A stretch of 64,000 bases of DNA from Vibrio alfacsensis (GCF_003544875.1 NZ_CP032093.1:1426001-1490000); one strand, 5' to 3'; shown: positions 8,467 to 18,237, numbered from the stretch's first letter. Numbers and translations: made by a program. The notes: a model not told the origin generated them from the letters alone.

Positions 8467-9969
8467 ATGGTAATACCAGAAAACAGCAGCATCGTTATTT
8501 TTGGTGCTTCAGGTGACCTTACATACCGTAAGTTAATTCCTGCTTTATATCACCTGTATGCGAATAAGCAGCTTCCAAGCAACTTCGCCATTTTAGGGGT
8601 AAGTCGCACTGAATACAGTGACCTTTCTTACCGCGAAAAGCTAAAAAAATCGCTTCAAGAAATGGAGAAAACGGAGCCAGAAACGCTTAATGCATTTATC
8701 AATCATCTGCATTACCAAGCAATCAATACTTCTGACACACCAGATTACAGCAAGTTGGCAACTCGTTTAGACCAGTTAGCCGACGAATACCAATTCGAAC
8801 AACGTAATACGCTTTTCTATCTTGCGACGCCACCAAGCCTTTACAGTGTGATCCCTGCAAGTCTTGCAGCTCACGGCCTGAACAGTGAGGATGACGGCTG
8901 GAAACGTCTGATCATCGAAAAACCGTTTGGTTACGATCTTGAATCTGCGCGCACTCTAGACAAAGACATCCACGAACACTTTCAAGAGCATCAAATCTAC
9001 CGTATTGACCATTACTTAGGTAAAGAGACAGTACAAAACCTGCTTGTCCTTCGTTTCTCTAACGCGATGTTTGAGCCACTATGGAACCGTAATTTCATTG
9101 ACTATGTGGAAATCACAGGCGCGGAATTCTTAGGCGTAGAAGAGCGTGGCGGTTACTACGATGGTTCAGGTGCAGTGCGCGACATGTTCCAAAACCACTT
9201 GCTGCAAGTTCTAGCAATGGTGGGGATGGAGCCACCAGCACAAATTAACGCGGATTCTATGCGTGATGAAGTCGTCAAAGTGCTGCAATGTCTTAAACCT
9301 CTGGATGAAGATGCGCTGCGTAACGATCTCGTGTTGGGGCAGTACACCGCATCTGAAGTTCGTGGCCAGCAACTTCCGGGTTACCGTGAAGAAAACGGCG
9401 TAGCAGACGATTCTCGTACCGAGACTTACATCGGCCTGAAAGCGTACATCAACAATTGGCGTTGGAATGGCGTGCCTTTCTACGTGCGTACAGGTAAGCG
9501 TCTACCGACTCGCGTGACTGAGGTGGTTATCCACTTTAAACAAACACCACACCCAGTGTTTGGTCAAAACGCACCAGAGAATAAGCTGATCATTCGTATT
9601 CAGCCAGACGAAGGCATCCAAATGAGCTTTGGTCTGAAAGAGCCGGGGGCAGGCTTTAAAGCGAAAGAAGTGAAAATGAACTTCCACTACGCTGACCTGC
9701 AAGAAACCCAAATGCTGACGGCTTATGAGCGTTTACTTCTTGATGCGCTTAACGGTGATGCAACGCTATTTGCTCGTAGCGATGCGGTTGAAGCGTGTTG
9801 GAAATACGTGCAACCAATTCTAGATTTCAAGCAAGACCCACAAGCGCTATTCGGATACGCATGTGGTACATGGGGGCCTAAAGAGGCTGATGACTTGCTA
9901 CAGCGTGCTAACCGCGCTTGGCGTTTCCCTTGTAAAAACCTAACAGACACGGACTACTGCGAACTATGA
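8467..9969 (+). CDS. zwf: Glucose-6-phosphate 1-dehydrogenase
   Basis: A 500-residue enzyme converting glucose 6-phosphate and NADP+ to 6-phosphogluconolactone, the entry to the oxidative pentose-phosphate and Entner-Doudoroff routes. The N-terminal [10 protein letters not shown] loop binds the dinucleotide. The active-site signature RIDHYLGKE is at residues 179-187. The start at 8467 (MVIPENSS) is chosen for the AAGGGA just upstream; the adjacent ATG at 8464 is almost equivalent, and a more upstream GTG lacks a good ribosome site. The stop overlaps the pgl start by four bases (ATGA). First gene of zwf-pgl-gnd. Confidence 0.96.
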   Translation: MVIPENSSIVIFGASGDLTYRKLIPALYHLYANKQLPSNFAILGVSRTEYSDLSYREKLKKSLQEMEKTEPETLNAFINHLHYQAINTSDTPDYSKLATRLDQLADEYQFEQRNTLFYLATPPSLYSVIPASLAAHGLNSEDDGWKRLIIEKPFGYDLESARTLDKDIHEHFQEHQIYRIDHYLGKETVQNLLVLRFSNAMFEPLWNRNFIDYVEITGAEFLGVEERGGYYDGSGAVRDMFQNHLLQVLAMVGMEPPAQINADSMRDEVVKVLQCLKPLDEDALRNDLVLGQYTASEVRGQQLPGYREENGVADDSRTETYIGLKAYINNWRWNGVPFYVRTGKRLPTRVTEVVIHFKQTPHPVFGQNAPENKLIIRIQPDEGIQMSFGLKEPGAGFKAKEVKMNFHYADLQETQMLTAYERLLLDALNGDATLFARSDAVEACWKYVQPILDFKQDPQALFGYACGTWGPKEADDLLQRANRAWRFPCKNLTDTDYCEL

Positions 9970-10682
9970 TCAATCACAAGATCTACCAAACAGCAGATCA
10001 GGTAGTAGAAAGCCTAGCAAATGACATGAAGTCGTTTAGCGAAATGGGCCGACCTGTTCACATCTCTCTTTCTGGCGGCAGCACACCTAAAATGCTGTTT
10101 AAGCTACTAGCAACAGAAGCTTACGCGACGTCAATTCAGTGGCAAAACCTACACTTCTGGTGGGGTGATGAGCGTTGCGTTGCACCTGATGATGCAGAAA
10201 GCAATTTTGGCGAAGCGAATGCGCTTTTGTTTAGCCAAGTGGGTATGCCTGCTGAGAACATTCACCGTATTCGTGGTGAAGATGAGCCAAAAGCAGAAGC
10301 AGAACGCTTTGCGAAAGAGATGAGCGATGTGATCCCATCGGAAGATGGCACTCCTGTGTTTGATTGGATCTTGCTTGGTGTTGGTGCAGACGGTCATACC
10401 GCATCGCTGTTCCCAGGTCAGACAAACTACGATGATGAGAACCTATCAGTATTGGCTTCTCATCCTGAGTCTGGTCAAATTCGCGTATCAAAAACGGCAC
10501 GTGTATTAGAAGCAGCGAAGCGCATTAGTTACTTGGTACTTGGCGCTGGTAAAGCGGACATTGTTGAAGAAATCAACAGTTCACCAGCGCAAGACCTTCC
10601 ATATCCGGCAGCGAAGATCCAAGCGAAAGCGGGCCTGACGGAATGGTATTTAGATTTGGACGCAGCGGCAAAAATCGCTTAG
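9966..10682 (+). CDS. pgl: 6-phosphogluconolactonase
   Basis: A 238-residue cytosolic enzyme of the DevB/SOL family that hydrolyses 6-phosphogluconolactone to 6-phosphogluconate. The phosphate-binding [11 protein letters not shown] motif (near residue 35) and the FWWGDERCV and [14 protein letters not shown] blocks are intact. Its ATG overlaps the zwf stop codon, indicating coupled translation, and gnd follows 40 bases after its stop. The three genes together form the oxidative branch producing NADPH and ribulose 5-phosphate. Confidence 0.95.
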   Translation: MINHKIYQTADQVVESLANDMKSFSEMGRPVHISLSGGSTPKMLFKLLATEAYATSIQWQNLHFWWGDERCVAPDDAESNFGEANALLFSQVGMPAENIHRIRGEDEPKAEAERFAKEMSDVIPSEDGTPVFDWILLGVGADGHTASLFPGQTNYDDENLSVLASHPESGQIRVSKTARVLEAAKRISYLVLGAGKADIVEEINSSPAQDLPYPAAKIQAKAGLTEWYLDLDAAAKIA

Positions 10683-10722
10683 TGCGGTCGCTGGTCGAAT
10701 AAAAGACAATTGGAGAGAAACA

Positions 10723-12171
10723 ATGAAAGGTGATATCGGTGTAATCGGCCTTGCTGTAATGGGTCAAAACCTTATCCTAAACATGAACGACCACGGCTTT
10801 AAAGTTGTGGCTCACAACCGTACTGCTGCGAAAGTAGACGAGTTCCTGGAAGGTCCAGCGAAAGGCACAAACATCATCGGTGCATACTCTCTAGAAGAAC
10901 TCGTAGAGAAGCTAGAAACACCACGTAAAGTGATGCTTATGGTTCGTGCAGGTGACGTTGTTGACACGTTCATTGACAACCTAATTCCGCTTCTAGACGA
11001 AGGTGACATCATCATCGACGGTGGTAACACTAACTACCCAGATACAAACCGTCGCGTAGCACATTGCCGTGAGAAAGGCATTCACTTCATCGGTACTGGT
11101 GTATCTGGTGGTGAAGAAGGTGCACGTTTTGGTCCTTCAATCATGCCTGGCGGCGCGGCTGAAGCTTGGGAAGCGGTTAAGCCAATCTTCCAAGGTATCT
11201 CTGCAAAAACTGACGCTGGCGAGCCATGTTGTGACTGGGTTGGTAACGACGGTGCTGGTCACTTCGTTAAGATGGTACACAACGGTATCGAATACGGTGA
11301 CATGCAGCTTATCACTGAAGCTTACCAGTTCATGAAAGACGGTCTTGGTATGTCTGCAGACGAGATGCAAGCAGTATTCGCTGATTGGAACAAGACTGAG
11401 CTAGACAGCTACCTTGTTGAAATCACTGCTGATATCCTTGGCTACAAAGATGAAGACGGTGAGCCTCTAGTTGAAAAGATCCTAGACACAGCTGGCCAAA
11501 AAGGTACTGGTAAATGGACTGGTATCAACGCACTAGACCTAGGTATTCCACTAACGCTTATCTCTGAGTCTGTGTTCTCTCGTTGTCTATCTGCACTGAA
11601 AGACCAACGTGTTGAAGCTGAGTCTCTATTCGGCAAGACAATCACTCCAGTTGAAGGCGACAAGCAAGAGTGGGTTGATGCACTACGTCAAGCGCTACTC
11701 GCTTCTAAGATCATCTCTTACGCTCAAGGCTTCATGCTAATGCGCGAAGCGTCTAACGAAAACGGTTGGGACCTAAACTACGGTAACGTAGCGCTAATGT
11801 GGCGTGGTGGTTGTATCATCCGTTCTGCGTTCCTAGGCAATATCCGTGATGCGTACGAAGCGAACCCAGACATCGCGTTCCTAGGTTCTGATGAGTACTT
11901 CAAAAACATCCTACAAGGCAGCCTAGCGGCATGGCGTAAGGTAGCAGCGAAATCTCTAGAGTCTGGCATCCCAATGCCATGTACGATCTCTGCGCTATCT
12001 TTCCTAGACGGTTACACAACAGCTCGTCTACCTGCGAACCTGCTTCAAGCTCAACGTGACTACTTCGGTGCTCACACTTACGAGCGTATTGATCGTCCAC
12101 GTGGTGAGTTCTTCCACACAAACTGGACAGGTACAGGCGGTAACACAGCGTCGACCACTTACGACGTTTAA
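10723..12171 (+). CDS. gnd: 6-phosphogluconate dehydrogenase, decarboxylating
   Basis: A 482-residue cytosolic enzyme oxidising 6-phosphogluconate to ribulose 5-phosphate with NADP+. The Rossmann loop GLAVMGQNLILN starts near residue 6, GVSGGEEGARFGPS binds substrate, and the catalytic block GAGHFVKMVHNGIEYGDMQ is complete. The C-terminal dimerisation tail ends HTNWTGTGGNTASTTYDV, typical of the family. GGAGAG precedes the ATG. Codon usage is highly optimised (many GGT, CGT and AAC codons) compared with neighbouring genes, suggesting strong expression. A terminator follows directly. Confidence 0.97.
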   Translation: MKGDIGVIGLAVMGQNLILNMNDHGFKVVAHNRTAAKVDEFLEGPAKGTNIIGAYSLEELVEKLETPRKVMLMVRAGDVVDTFIDNLIPLLDEGDIIIDGGNTNYPDTNRRVAHCREKGIHFIGTGVSGGEEGARFGPSIMPGGAAEAWEAVKPIFQGISAKTDAGEPCCDWVGNDGAGHFVKMVHNGIEYGDMQLITEAYQFMKDGLGMSADEMQAVFADWNKTELDSYLVEITADILGYKDEDGEPLVEKILDTAGQKGTGKWTGINALDLGIPLTLISESVFSRCLSALKDQRVEAESLFGKTITPVEGDKQEWVDALRQALLASKIISYAQGFMLMREASNENGWDLNYGNVALMWRGGCIIRSAFLGNIRDAYEANPDIAFLGSDEYFKNILQGSLAAWRKVAAKSLESGIPMPCTISALSFLDGYTTARLPANLLQAQRDYFGAHTYERIDRPRGEFFHTNWTGTGGNTASTTYDV

Positions 12172-12197
12172 TTTGCCGTTCGTCAACGGATAAACCC

Positions 12198-12230
12198 AAA
12201 AGGATGCTCAAGTGGCATCCTTTTTTGTTT
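12198..12230 (+). terminator. Terminator of zwf-pgl-gnd
   Basis: AAAAGGATGC and GCATCCTTTT form a 10-bp stem with a 7-base loop, followed by a T-rich run. It lies 26 bases after the gnd stop and also faces the converging small gene at 12257. Confidence 0.85.
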
Positions 12231-12256
12231 TTCGTCAAGCAAAAGTCAAAGAGCAC

Positions 12257-12463
12257 TTAGGCACTCTTTTCTCTCGTGTTACCCTTGAAGTGGTGACCGA
12301 ACTTATCATTCAAATATAGAATTGCACTGACAAACAAAGCCACAACAGACACAGTAAAGAGGGCATGCATATCTAAAACCCAAGCGAATGTGGCTGTAAG
12401 AAAGGCAATAAAAGAAAACATCCTGCTGAATGACATGATACGACCAAGTTTAGTACTTTTCAT
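12257..12463 (-). CDS. Small two-helix membrane protein (68 aa)
   Basis: ATG at 12463 is preceded by GGGAGG at ideal distance. The 68-residue product has two hydrophobic segments, FSRMFSFIAFLTATFAWVLD and ALFTVSVVALFVSAILYL, with a short basic N-terminus and a charged C-tail (FKGNTREKSA). It is probably an inner-membrane protein of unknown role. It converges on gnd and shares the intervening terminator region. Confidence 0.6.
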   Translation of the reverse strand: MKSTKLGRIMSFSRMFSFIAFLTATFAWVLDMHALFTVSVVALFVSAILYLNDKFGHHFKGNTREKSA

Positions 12464-12911
12464 AACGCCTCCCAGAGCTTAGTGGGTAGTAATTAGAGCT
12501 TTCACTCCGCAATTGAATTGTCTCTTTTGCCCAAAAGATACCCAAAAGTGAGCTAAATATTTCAAAAAGATTAAATATTGACCTGCTAGACAGTTTTTGA
12601 TGATGGTTACATTGAAAACAATGGGTTCACTTTGGTTTAAAACTAGTTTTATTTAAAAGGAAAGGACGTAGTTGGCATATTTCTAGTTTATGTGATGGTA
12701 TAGTTGCATAAGCTTAGGCTATGCGTTGAGTTGGAGCGAAAATGCTCAGTTCGTAGATGATGACATTGGTGATCATTTTGACATTGCCATCGTTTTTCGA
12801 ATCTAAGTGGCAATTTTTAAGTTGTTGTGTGAATTTGAGAGCATGCAACTCAACGTCAAAATGCAATACTCCGCCGTCTGAAAGAGCGACTTTGAACAAG
12901 GAAGTGAAAAA
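12464..12911. other. Intergenic region at the left edge of the accessory island
   Basis: About 450 AT-rich bases separate the small membrane-protein gene from the large unknown gene. A minus-strand frame overlaps it (from a TTG near 12998), but it has no ribosome-binding site and was not accepted. No tRNA, attachment site or insertion-sequence end was recognised. Confidence 0.4.
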
Positions 12912-15900
12912 GTGAGCCAATGCAAAGATACACAACATGACTCCACCTATCCAATTAACACGCAGACTTCTATTTACGATATTACTGTTATTGCCCAAAT
13001 CGACACTTTAATGGGCGTCGATTGCTTAGAGTTAGCATACCGTGCAACTCAAGTTTTCTCTCAAAAAAAAAACGTACAAAATTCAAATATTAGGGATAGA
13101 GGGTGGGTGGGATGCAAGTCTTGATAGCTCTCCTTTTTTTAAGATAAATCACCAATGGCTTGAACAGTTAAGTAGAGAGAAACGACAAGGCGTTGCGACA
13201 TACCGTAATTGGAACCAGTTAAATACAGAACAACACGAAGAGGTGCTCAGTTCTATCGTTATTTGCTGTGTTAAACCAGGTCAGTTAACAAAAGCATTGC
13301 TACAAAAGAAAGGTGTAGAGATACATCAAATGGGGTTGCAAGGCACACTCTTGGAAGATTTGGCAGTTTGGTTGGGAGAAGACCTGCTGTCGATAGATAA
13401 GGCCCATTCAATATATTATAAAGATTACCTACCGGGGTTATCGGTTCAAGGTGTACCTTTAAACTCATCATCGCATATCCATGCGCCATTTGGGCCGTTA
13501 TCTCGTAATACGAACAGCACCCCAAGTGTTGATAAAATAGTGCTGAGAACACAAATATTTTCACAGGATCCCATAACGGTAAGCGGTGATTCGCCTGAGA
13601 TAGACAATTTCAGAATCGATGATTTTTGGCGCGGTGTCAGTCAAAACAAAATTAAGGGCAAAAGCCGAGAAGAAAAAGAGCGCGTGAAATCTGAGCGAGA
13701 TCTGTGCTTATACCTTGTGGATGAACAAAGCCTTACTGAGTCTGATTATACGTTTTCTCAGTATGTTGCGCATTTTTTGGATGCAGTCAATTACCAACAT
13801 TGTATGACTCATCAGCCAGATGGTAACGACTACATATCCTGTTCTGAACGGCATCATTCTATCCGTTTACCCACTAGCCTTGTGCTGTTTTGTCATCAAG
13901 GTGAAGAGAACCAAAATCCGTTCAAACGAGTAGAGGTGATAGAGTTCGTCACGTCAAATTGTGACAAACAAGCGTTAGAAAAGCTTGCGATGGACCCCAA
14001 ACTTAATGGTCTTGCAAAAGTTTCTGTAAATTCTGGTCAGTATACTCACTATCTTTGTGCTCGAATTATACATCAGCCAGGTACGGACTCATGCACCATC
14101 GTAGACTATATTGTTGATAATTTAATGGGTGTATCGCTTAACGGCGAACGCCCACTTGTCAGCTACGGATCAACGTTTTTTCTGCCTTTTAGACAAGTGC
14201 ACAGTAAAAAGAACGACACATTGTCACTCAAAGGAGGTCCATTCAATTACCACAATATCATCGTTGCGAGCGATGAGGACGTCAAAACCCATCAACATCG
14301 CGGAATGGAAAGGTTTAACCTCATTGCGAATGAACGCGACAATTTTCTCTATATTGATCCTGTTATTCGTGAGCGATTGTTTCGCCTAGAAGATGGAGAA
14401 ATGCAACGTATTGAAGAGTGGCGAGCCGACATTAGTCCAGATGATGAGCTAACCAACGCATGTGAAAAATACATATGGAGTGTAATCAAAACGGCCCCAA
14501 ATCGCTTGTCACAATGTGTCAGTGCTACAGTACGGAGTATTAAGCTCTACAAGTTTTATAATGAAGTTTATATTTTAGCTGTTAACGTATACGAGCAATT
14601 TTTGATGGTCAATCTTCATTTACTCAGAATGGGAATGATTGGTGGCATGATCTGTTTACTACCGATGAGCAAACACTGAATACGCTTGAGCGCGCTGAGA
14701 TAAAACATTGGTTAATGTATACGGATAAAATTCGCCAGTTGTACCCATCGTTTGCAGAGCGAGAGAGTGATAAGCAAAAAGGGGCCTTAGCATACTTTTT
14801 TGGTAAAGCGTCGCTCTTTAACCAACCTCTCACCAATCCTGAAGTCAATCAACAAGCCACGCCACGCACATTGAATTTTGAACAACTGTCTAAATGCCAC
14901 TACGACTTACCCCAAGATATCGAGGCCATATTCGCTAAGTTGGGCATTGATAAAGTTTGCCGTTTGAAACCTTTCATTGATAACCGTATGTTTATTAATG
15001 TGGCATATGGTTTAGCAGGAGATTGCAAGGTCAACGACATGAGCAAAGCCAAGTATGAGGCATTGTTTTCCCTAGCGGCCTATGTTGATGACATTGATGA
15101 TAGCTTTAGTAGGCTAGATGGGTATGCGTATGACCCAGAATTCGTGCGTGCGCTATTAGATCGTCAAAGTTATCAACGATGGCGAGCGCTAGGCAATCTG
15201 TATGCATTTACCGATTACTCAAACGTTTATATGGGGTACGGGACGGAATTTAATGAAAATATCGTGCCAAGGCATGTCTTTTACAACTATCAAAATATGT
15301 TGTTGATGGGATTGTTTTATCGTGAATCACTGCATGATTTTAGCGAGCGTATCTCAGATGTCTCTAAGCGGATTGATATTGTCTCTCATCAAGAGTTTCA
15401 AACCATTCGTGAACACTTTATCCGCTTTACCAATGTTTCATGGTTTCAGGATTTGACCTCTCAGCTTCAAGGTAAAGAAGTGTACCAAAAACAGTTAAGT
15501 GGATTGAACGTACAAAAGAATATGAGTTTTTAGAAAAGGAAGTGTCTTCAACTTATTTGCATTTTCAAGCTTTGACAGCAGAAACGTTCACTCGATTAAT
15601 GTTTTGGCTCGCTTTTGCTACTTTAGTGGGCACCGCTTATGAACTTTATGGTGGAAAAGCCTCCGAGACGGAGACATATTGGTGGGTACCTTTATTGTTT
15701 CTCTATTTCGTTTCTGCGTGGCTTTTGCACAAAAAAATAGTGAATGGCCTAGTCGTGTTGGGGCAGTCGCGGGTAGAAATGGAGAGTGAAACGCCTCTAC
15801 GGCTTGGAGCTCGGATTAAGCAAAAAATCAGAAAGACAATCGCGAAACTTGGTACGTGTTTTCGCACGAGTTCTAAAGTTTACTGGAGCGTGATGGCGTT

Positions 15901-16003
15901 GGGAGGCGGTATTGGGTTTGTGTTATTCACTGACATTGAACTAAGGTCAGTGACTGTGCAGTTGACTGAATCGATGGAGAGTTTATTCAGAAAAGTAAAA
16001 TGA
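12912..16003 (+). CDS. Large unknown protein with C-terminal membrane helices, frameshifted in this sequence
   Basis: Three consecutive fragments (13042-14679, 14715-15533, 15542-16003) read as one protein if one T is added near 14600 (joining VYEQ to FFDGQSSFTQNGND) and one A near 15513 (joining NVQK to EYEFLEKEVSS). The total is 987 residues from GTG 13042. A GTG at 12912 has a better ribosome site (AAGGAAG) and would give 1030 residues if one A is removed from the ten-A run at 13063-13072. The first ~840 residues look soluble. The C-terminus has three hydrophobic segments: LMFWLAFATLVGTAYEL, WWVPLLFLYFVSAWLL and a segment near VMALGGGIGFVLF. I recognise no family. It ends beside the CRISPR array but on the opposite strand to the cas genes. 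Confidence 0.55.
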
Positions 16004-16024
16004 TGAGAGACATCATTGACGTTT

Positions 16025-16050
16025 AAAAGAGAGCGATGCCGCTCTCTTTT
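16025..16050 (+). terminator. Terminator after the large unknown gene
   Basis: AAAAGAGAGC (16025-16034) and GCTCTCTTTT (16041-16050) form a perfect 10-bp stem with a 6-base loop. It lies 21 bases after the stop at 16003 and separates that gene from the CRISPR array. Confidence 0.8.
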
Positions 16051-16120
16051 ATTGAAGAGGCGCTGGCATGGCTGCATGTTATTTGCAGGCCAAACTAATA
16101 AGCCATGTTGTACAAACCTA

Positions 16121-16502
16121 GTTTTAACTGCCTAAAAATCCTCATGTCTTGCGACCTATCAAACTTAAGCCGCAACTAGCTATCAAAATGTCTCAACAGC
16201 CTATGCGGCTTCATATCTTGCGACACTAAAGAGGAAAATCCTATGAAAATGCTTAAGGTCTCAACAGCCTATGCGGCTTCATATCTTGCGACTTGTTATG
16301 TCACAAATGCAAATCCCATGGGAAGCGCGTTTCAACAGCCTATGCGGCTTCATATCTTGCGACAATTAGCAAACTTTTCCGAAGATGTTCAATGCGCCAG
16401 TTTCAACAGCCTATGCGGCTTCATATCTTGCGACACCTTATGGAGATATTATCTATGTATACATCAGGTTTCAACAGCCTATGCGGCTTCATATCTTGCG
16501 AC
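16121..16502 (-). CRISPR. Short type III CRISPR array (five repeats plus a degenerate terminal repeat)
   Basis: Five 35-bp repeats lie at 16190-16224, 16258-16292, 16329-16363, 16400-16434 and 16468-16502, with spacers of 33, 36, 36 and 33 bp. A sixth, degenerate 35-bp copy at 16121-16155 keeps both ends but not the middle, and is followed by a 34-bp spacer. On the minus strand the repeat begins GTCGCAAG and ends GTTGAAAC, the usual type III 5' crRNA handle. It contains a small AGCC/GGCT hairpin. The degenerate copy at the left end marks the trailer, so the leader is on the right, next to the cas genes, and transcription is on the minus strand. The two copies at 16190 and 16258 carry one change, giving handle GTTGAGAC. 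Confidence 0.95.
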
Positions 16503-16753
16503 TGCACCTTTACTAAGCCCTTTTATTATAAGCCTTTTTAGACCTGATTTGGCTCGCCAGTAAAAATAGCATAATATATTGTCACTTTTGTGAGCAGATA
16601 CAGCTTTTGACCAATTTATAATGCATCAAAGACTTATAAATTAATGGGTTGGCTCTCATTGTCTTGCTTTTGAAGTACTATGGTTAAAATTGGAAGATAT
16701 CACTGCTTTGCGGCGCAAGTTCAGAGAATGCTGATAAGCATGATGTTTAATCA
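16503..16753 (-). promoter_or_regulatory. Putative CRISPR leader
   Basis: These 251 AT-rich bases lie between the last intact repeat and the stop of the CARF gene, on the side opposite the degenerate repeat. That is where the leader and array promoter should be. On the minus strand TATATTATGC near 16569-16580 could serve as a -10 region, but no convincing -35 was found. Confidence 0.5.
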
Positions 16754-17902
16754 CTAAATATGCTCATTGTGACCGTTTGCGATAGACTCAATCCGTTGCG
16801 AGAGTTGTTTTATATCGTACCCTTCCAATAGATGAATCCCGACCTCTAACGCTCGGGTGTTAATTTGATGGCCTAAAGGTTCTAACGATACAACAAAACC
16901 GTGGCAACTCTCGCCTAATAGTTCCGTAATCGAATCGAGACGATAAATGGTTTGTTGGTTAAGCACAGGTTTTTGCGATAACTTTCCCGTTTTGCATTCG
17001 ATCAAAAATAGGCGATTGTTAACAAGCGCAATAACATCCAGTTCATTAATTACTGAAGTTCCTTGCAATTGACGCTCTATTTTGACACCAAGTGCAATAT
17101 CTTGGATATCATGTCGTGTCGATTTTAGTTGGTGCAAGGTGGAAAAACAGGCATATTCTAACCAACCTCCGCGCACAAAAGAGGCGATGGTAGGGTCTGA
17201 AAAAGTAATGCGTCGTTCGCCCTCTTTTTTCACTAAGTTTAAATCAGTCAAGTCTCGTATTAGTTGCTGTAGGTGTGGCTTGTTCCATAAATGTCTTGCG
17301 CAAGACAGAGAGGTTAATTCGAGCCCATTCGCACTAGAGCTTAACCAGTTTAATGTCTGAAACGCTTGACGGTGGGAGTGGGCTTTTGTTAGCCATTTAG
17401 CTGCCAAGGGGAGCAGTTGGTTTTGGCTTGGCAAATGGCGATACCCTTCCTGGAAGATCATCCCTTTGAGTGCAAGAAATTCAGGAATACAAATATGATC
17501 AGCTAAGGGGATTGGAGGGGTGGATTCAGGAAGTAAAAAACGTAACTTATCTGTATTGGCATTAAGCCAAAAAGCACATTGCTTATGTTGCTTGGCCCAT
17601 AAAAGTAATTGACCCGTTATTCCGGGTCTGCCCTCTGAGAGGTTGATGGCGATATTGCTATTTTGGTATGGTTTGAGTGCATGATTCAAACTCTGCAAAT
17701 CTGATTCTAGCGGAATGACAGTAAGGTTTATGTCTTTTTGACGCAAAAAGTGCTCAATATAAGGCAGCTGAGCAGAATGATCTGGCGAGACAAGTAAAAC
17801 AAAATGTTGACACAAGATGGTATGATCGATGACTGGCGTGATCAGTGGTATTGTATTTTTAGTTAATACACCAATCTGAGTATGAGAGTGTGTTCTAAGC
17901 AT
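16754..17902 (-). CDS. CARF-domain nuclease of the Card1/Can2 (DUF1887) family
   Basis: A 382-residue protein. The N-terminal half fits a CARF sensor (FVLLVSPDHSAQLPYIEHFL, then a glycine-rich NLSEGRPGITGQLLLWA), which in this family binds cyclic tetra-adenylate made by Cas10. A winged-helix linker follows. The C-terminus is a PD-(D/E)xK nuclease with D289 (in NELDVIAL) and E302-x-K304 (in LIECKTGK), all present. Card1/Can2 enzymes cleave single-stranded DNA or RNA, or nick DNA, when activated, causing dormancy or phage clearance. It lies between cas2 and the array on the cas strand, separated from cas2 by a 62-bp AT-rich gap, so it may be expressed at a different level. Family call is strong; exact substrate is unknown. 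Confidence 0.88.
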   Translation of the reverse strand: MLRTHSHTQIGVLTKNTIPLITPVIDHTILCQHFVLLVSPDHSAQLPYIEHFLRQKDINLTVIPLESDLQSLNHALKPYQNSNIAINLSEGRPGITGQLLLWAKQHKQCAFWLNANTDKLRFLLPESTPPIPLADHICIPEFLALKGMIFQEGYRHLPSQNQLLPLAAKWLTKAHSHRQAFQTLNWLSSSANGLELTSLSCARHLWNKPHLQQLIRDLTDLNLVKKEGERRITFSDPTIASFVRGGWLEYACFSTLHQLKSTRHDIQDIALGVKIERQLQGTSVINELDVIALVNNRLFLIECKTGKLSQKPVLNQQTIYRLDSITELLGESCHGFVVSLEPLGHQINTRALEVGIHLLEGYDIKQLSQRIESIANGHNEHI

Positions 17903-17918
17903 ATTATGTAGATTCTCT

Positions 17919-17944
17919 AGTTTTAGTTTTAGTTTTAGTTTTGG
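17919..17944 (+). repeat. Hexanucleotide tandem repeat before the CARF gene
   Basis: TTTTAG occurs three times in a row at 17921-17938, with partial copies on either side. On the minus strand it lies directly in the 5' region of the CARF gene, 17-42 bases before its ATG. Changes in copy number could alter leader length or expression, but nothing shows that it does. Confidence 0.6.
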
Positions 17945-17964
17945 CTTGAGTAGGGTGCTAGTAT

Positions 17965-18237
17965 TCAGATTACTAAGGGTCTATTAAGATCGCCTGGATT
18001 TTCAATACTGCCTACAGCTTTGTCTGCACAGCGTTTACAAAGTGGGTAAAAGCGCAGGTCATCTCCATCGTCAATGATATTCATTAGGTCATCAAACACC
18101 TTTTTGCACTCCTGTGGATTTTTAAAAAGTACTTCAAATACTGATCGTTGAACACGATCTCCATACCCGCCAAGTAAGTGACCAACTTGACGACGTGTTT
18201 TGTCATCTTCGATATCGAAACAAGCGAGAACGAGCAC
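17965..18237 (-). CDS. cas2: CRISPR-associated endonuclease/integrase subunit Cas2
   Basis: A 90-residue protein beginning MLVLACFDIEDDKTRRQVG. It has the ferredoxin-like Cas2 start, with the conserved Asp after the first strand (FDI), and VQRSVFEV after it. Cas2 dimers bridge Cas1 dimers during spacer integration. I choose the GTG at 18237: it overlaps the stop of the Cas1 fusion in TAGTG and has GGAG nine bases upstream. A TTG 15 bases earlier is possible but has no ribosome site. Late cysteines (YPLCKRCADK) are seen in many RT-associated Cas2 proteins. It is encoded with the RT-Cas1 fusion as one adaptation module. Confidence 0.93.
   Translation of the reverse strand: MLVLACFDIEDDKTRRQVGHLLGGYGDRVQRSVFEVLFKNPQECKKVFDDLMNIIDDGDDLRFYPLCKRCADKAVGSIENPGDLNRPLVI

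Noticed and set aside
12464..12911. tRNA or attachment site at the left edge of the CRISPR island
   Set aside because: No cloverleaf, integrase gene or flanking direct repeat could be found by eye.
12714..12998. Minus-strand frame of 94 residues with a hydrophobic stretch
   Set aside because: It starts at TTG without a ribosome site and overlaps the better-supported start of the large plus-strand gene.
16243..16563. Open plus-strand frames across the CRISPR array encoding a repeated STAYAASYLATC-like peptide
   Set aside because: They are produced by the repeat itself reading through in frame; array structure explains them fully.
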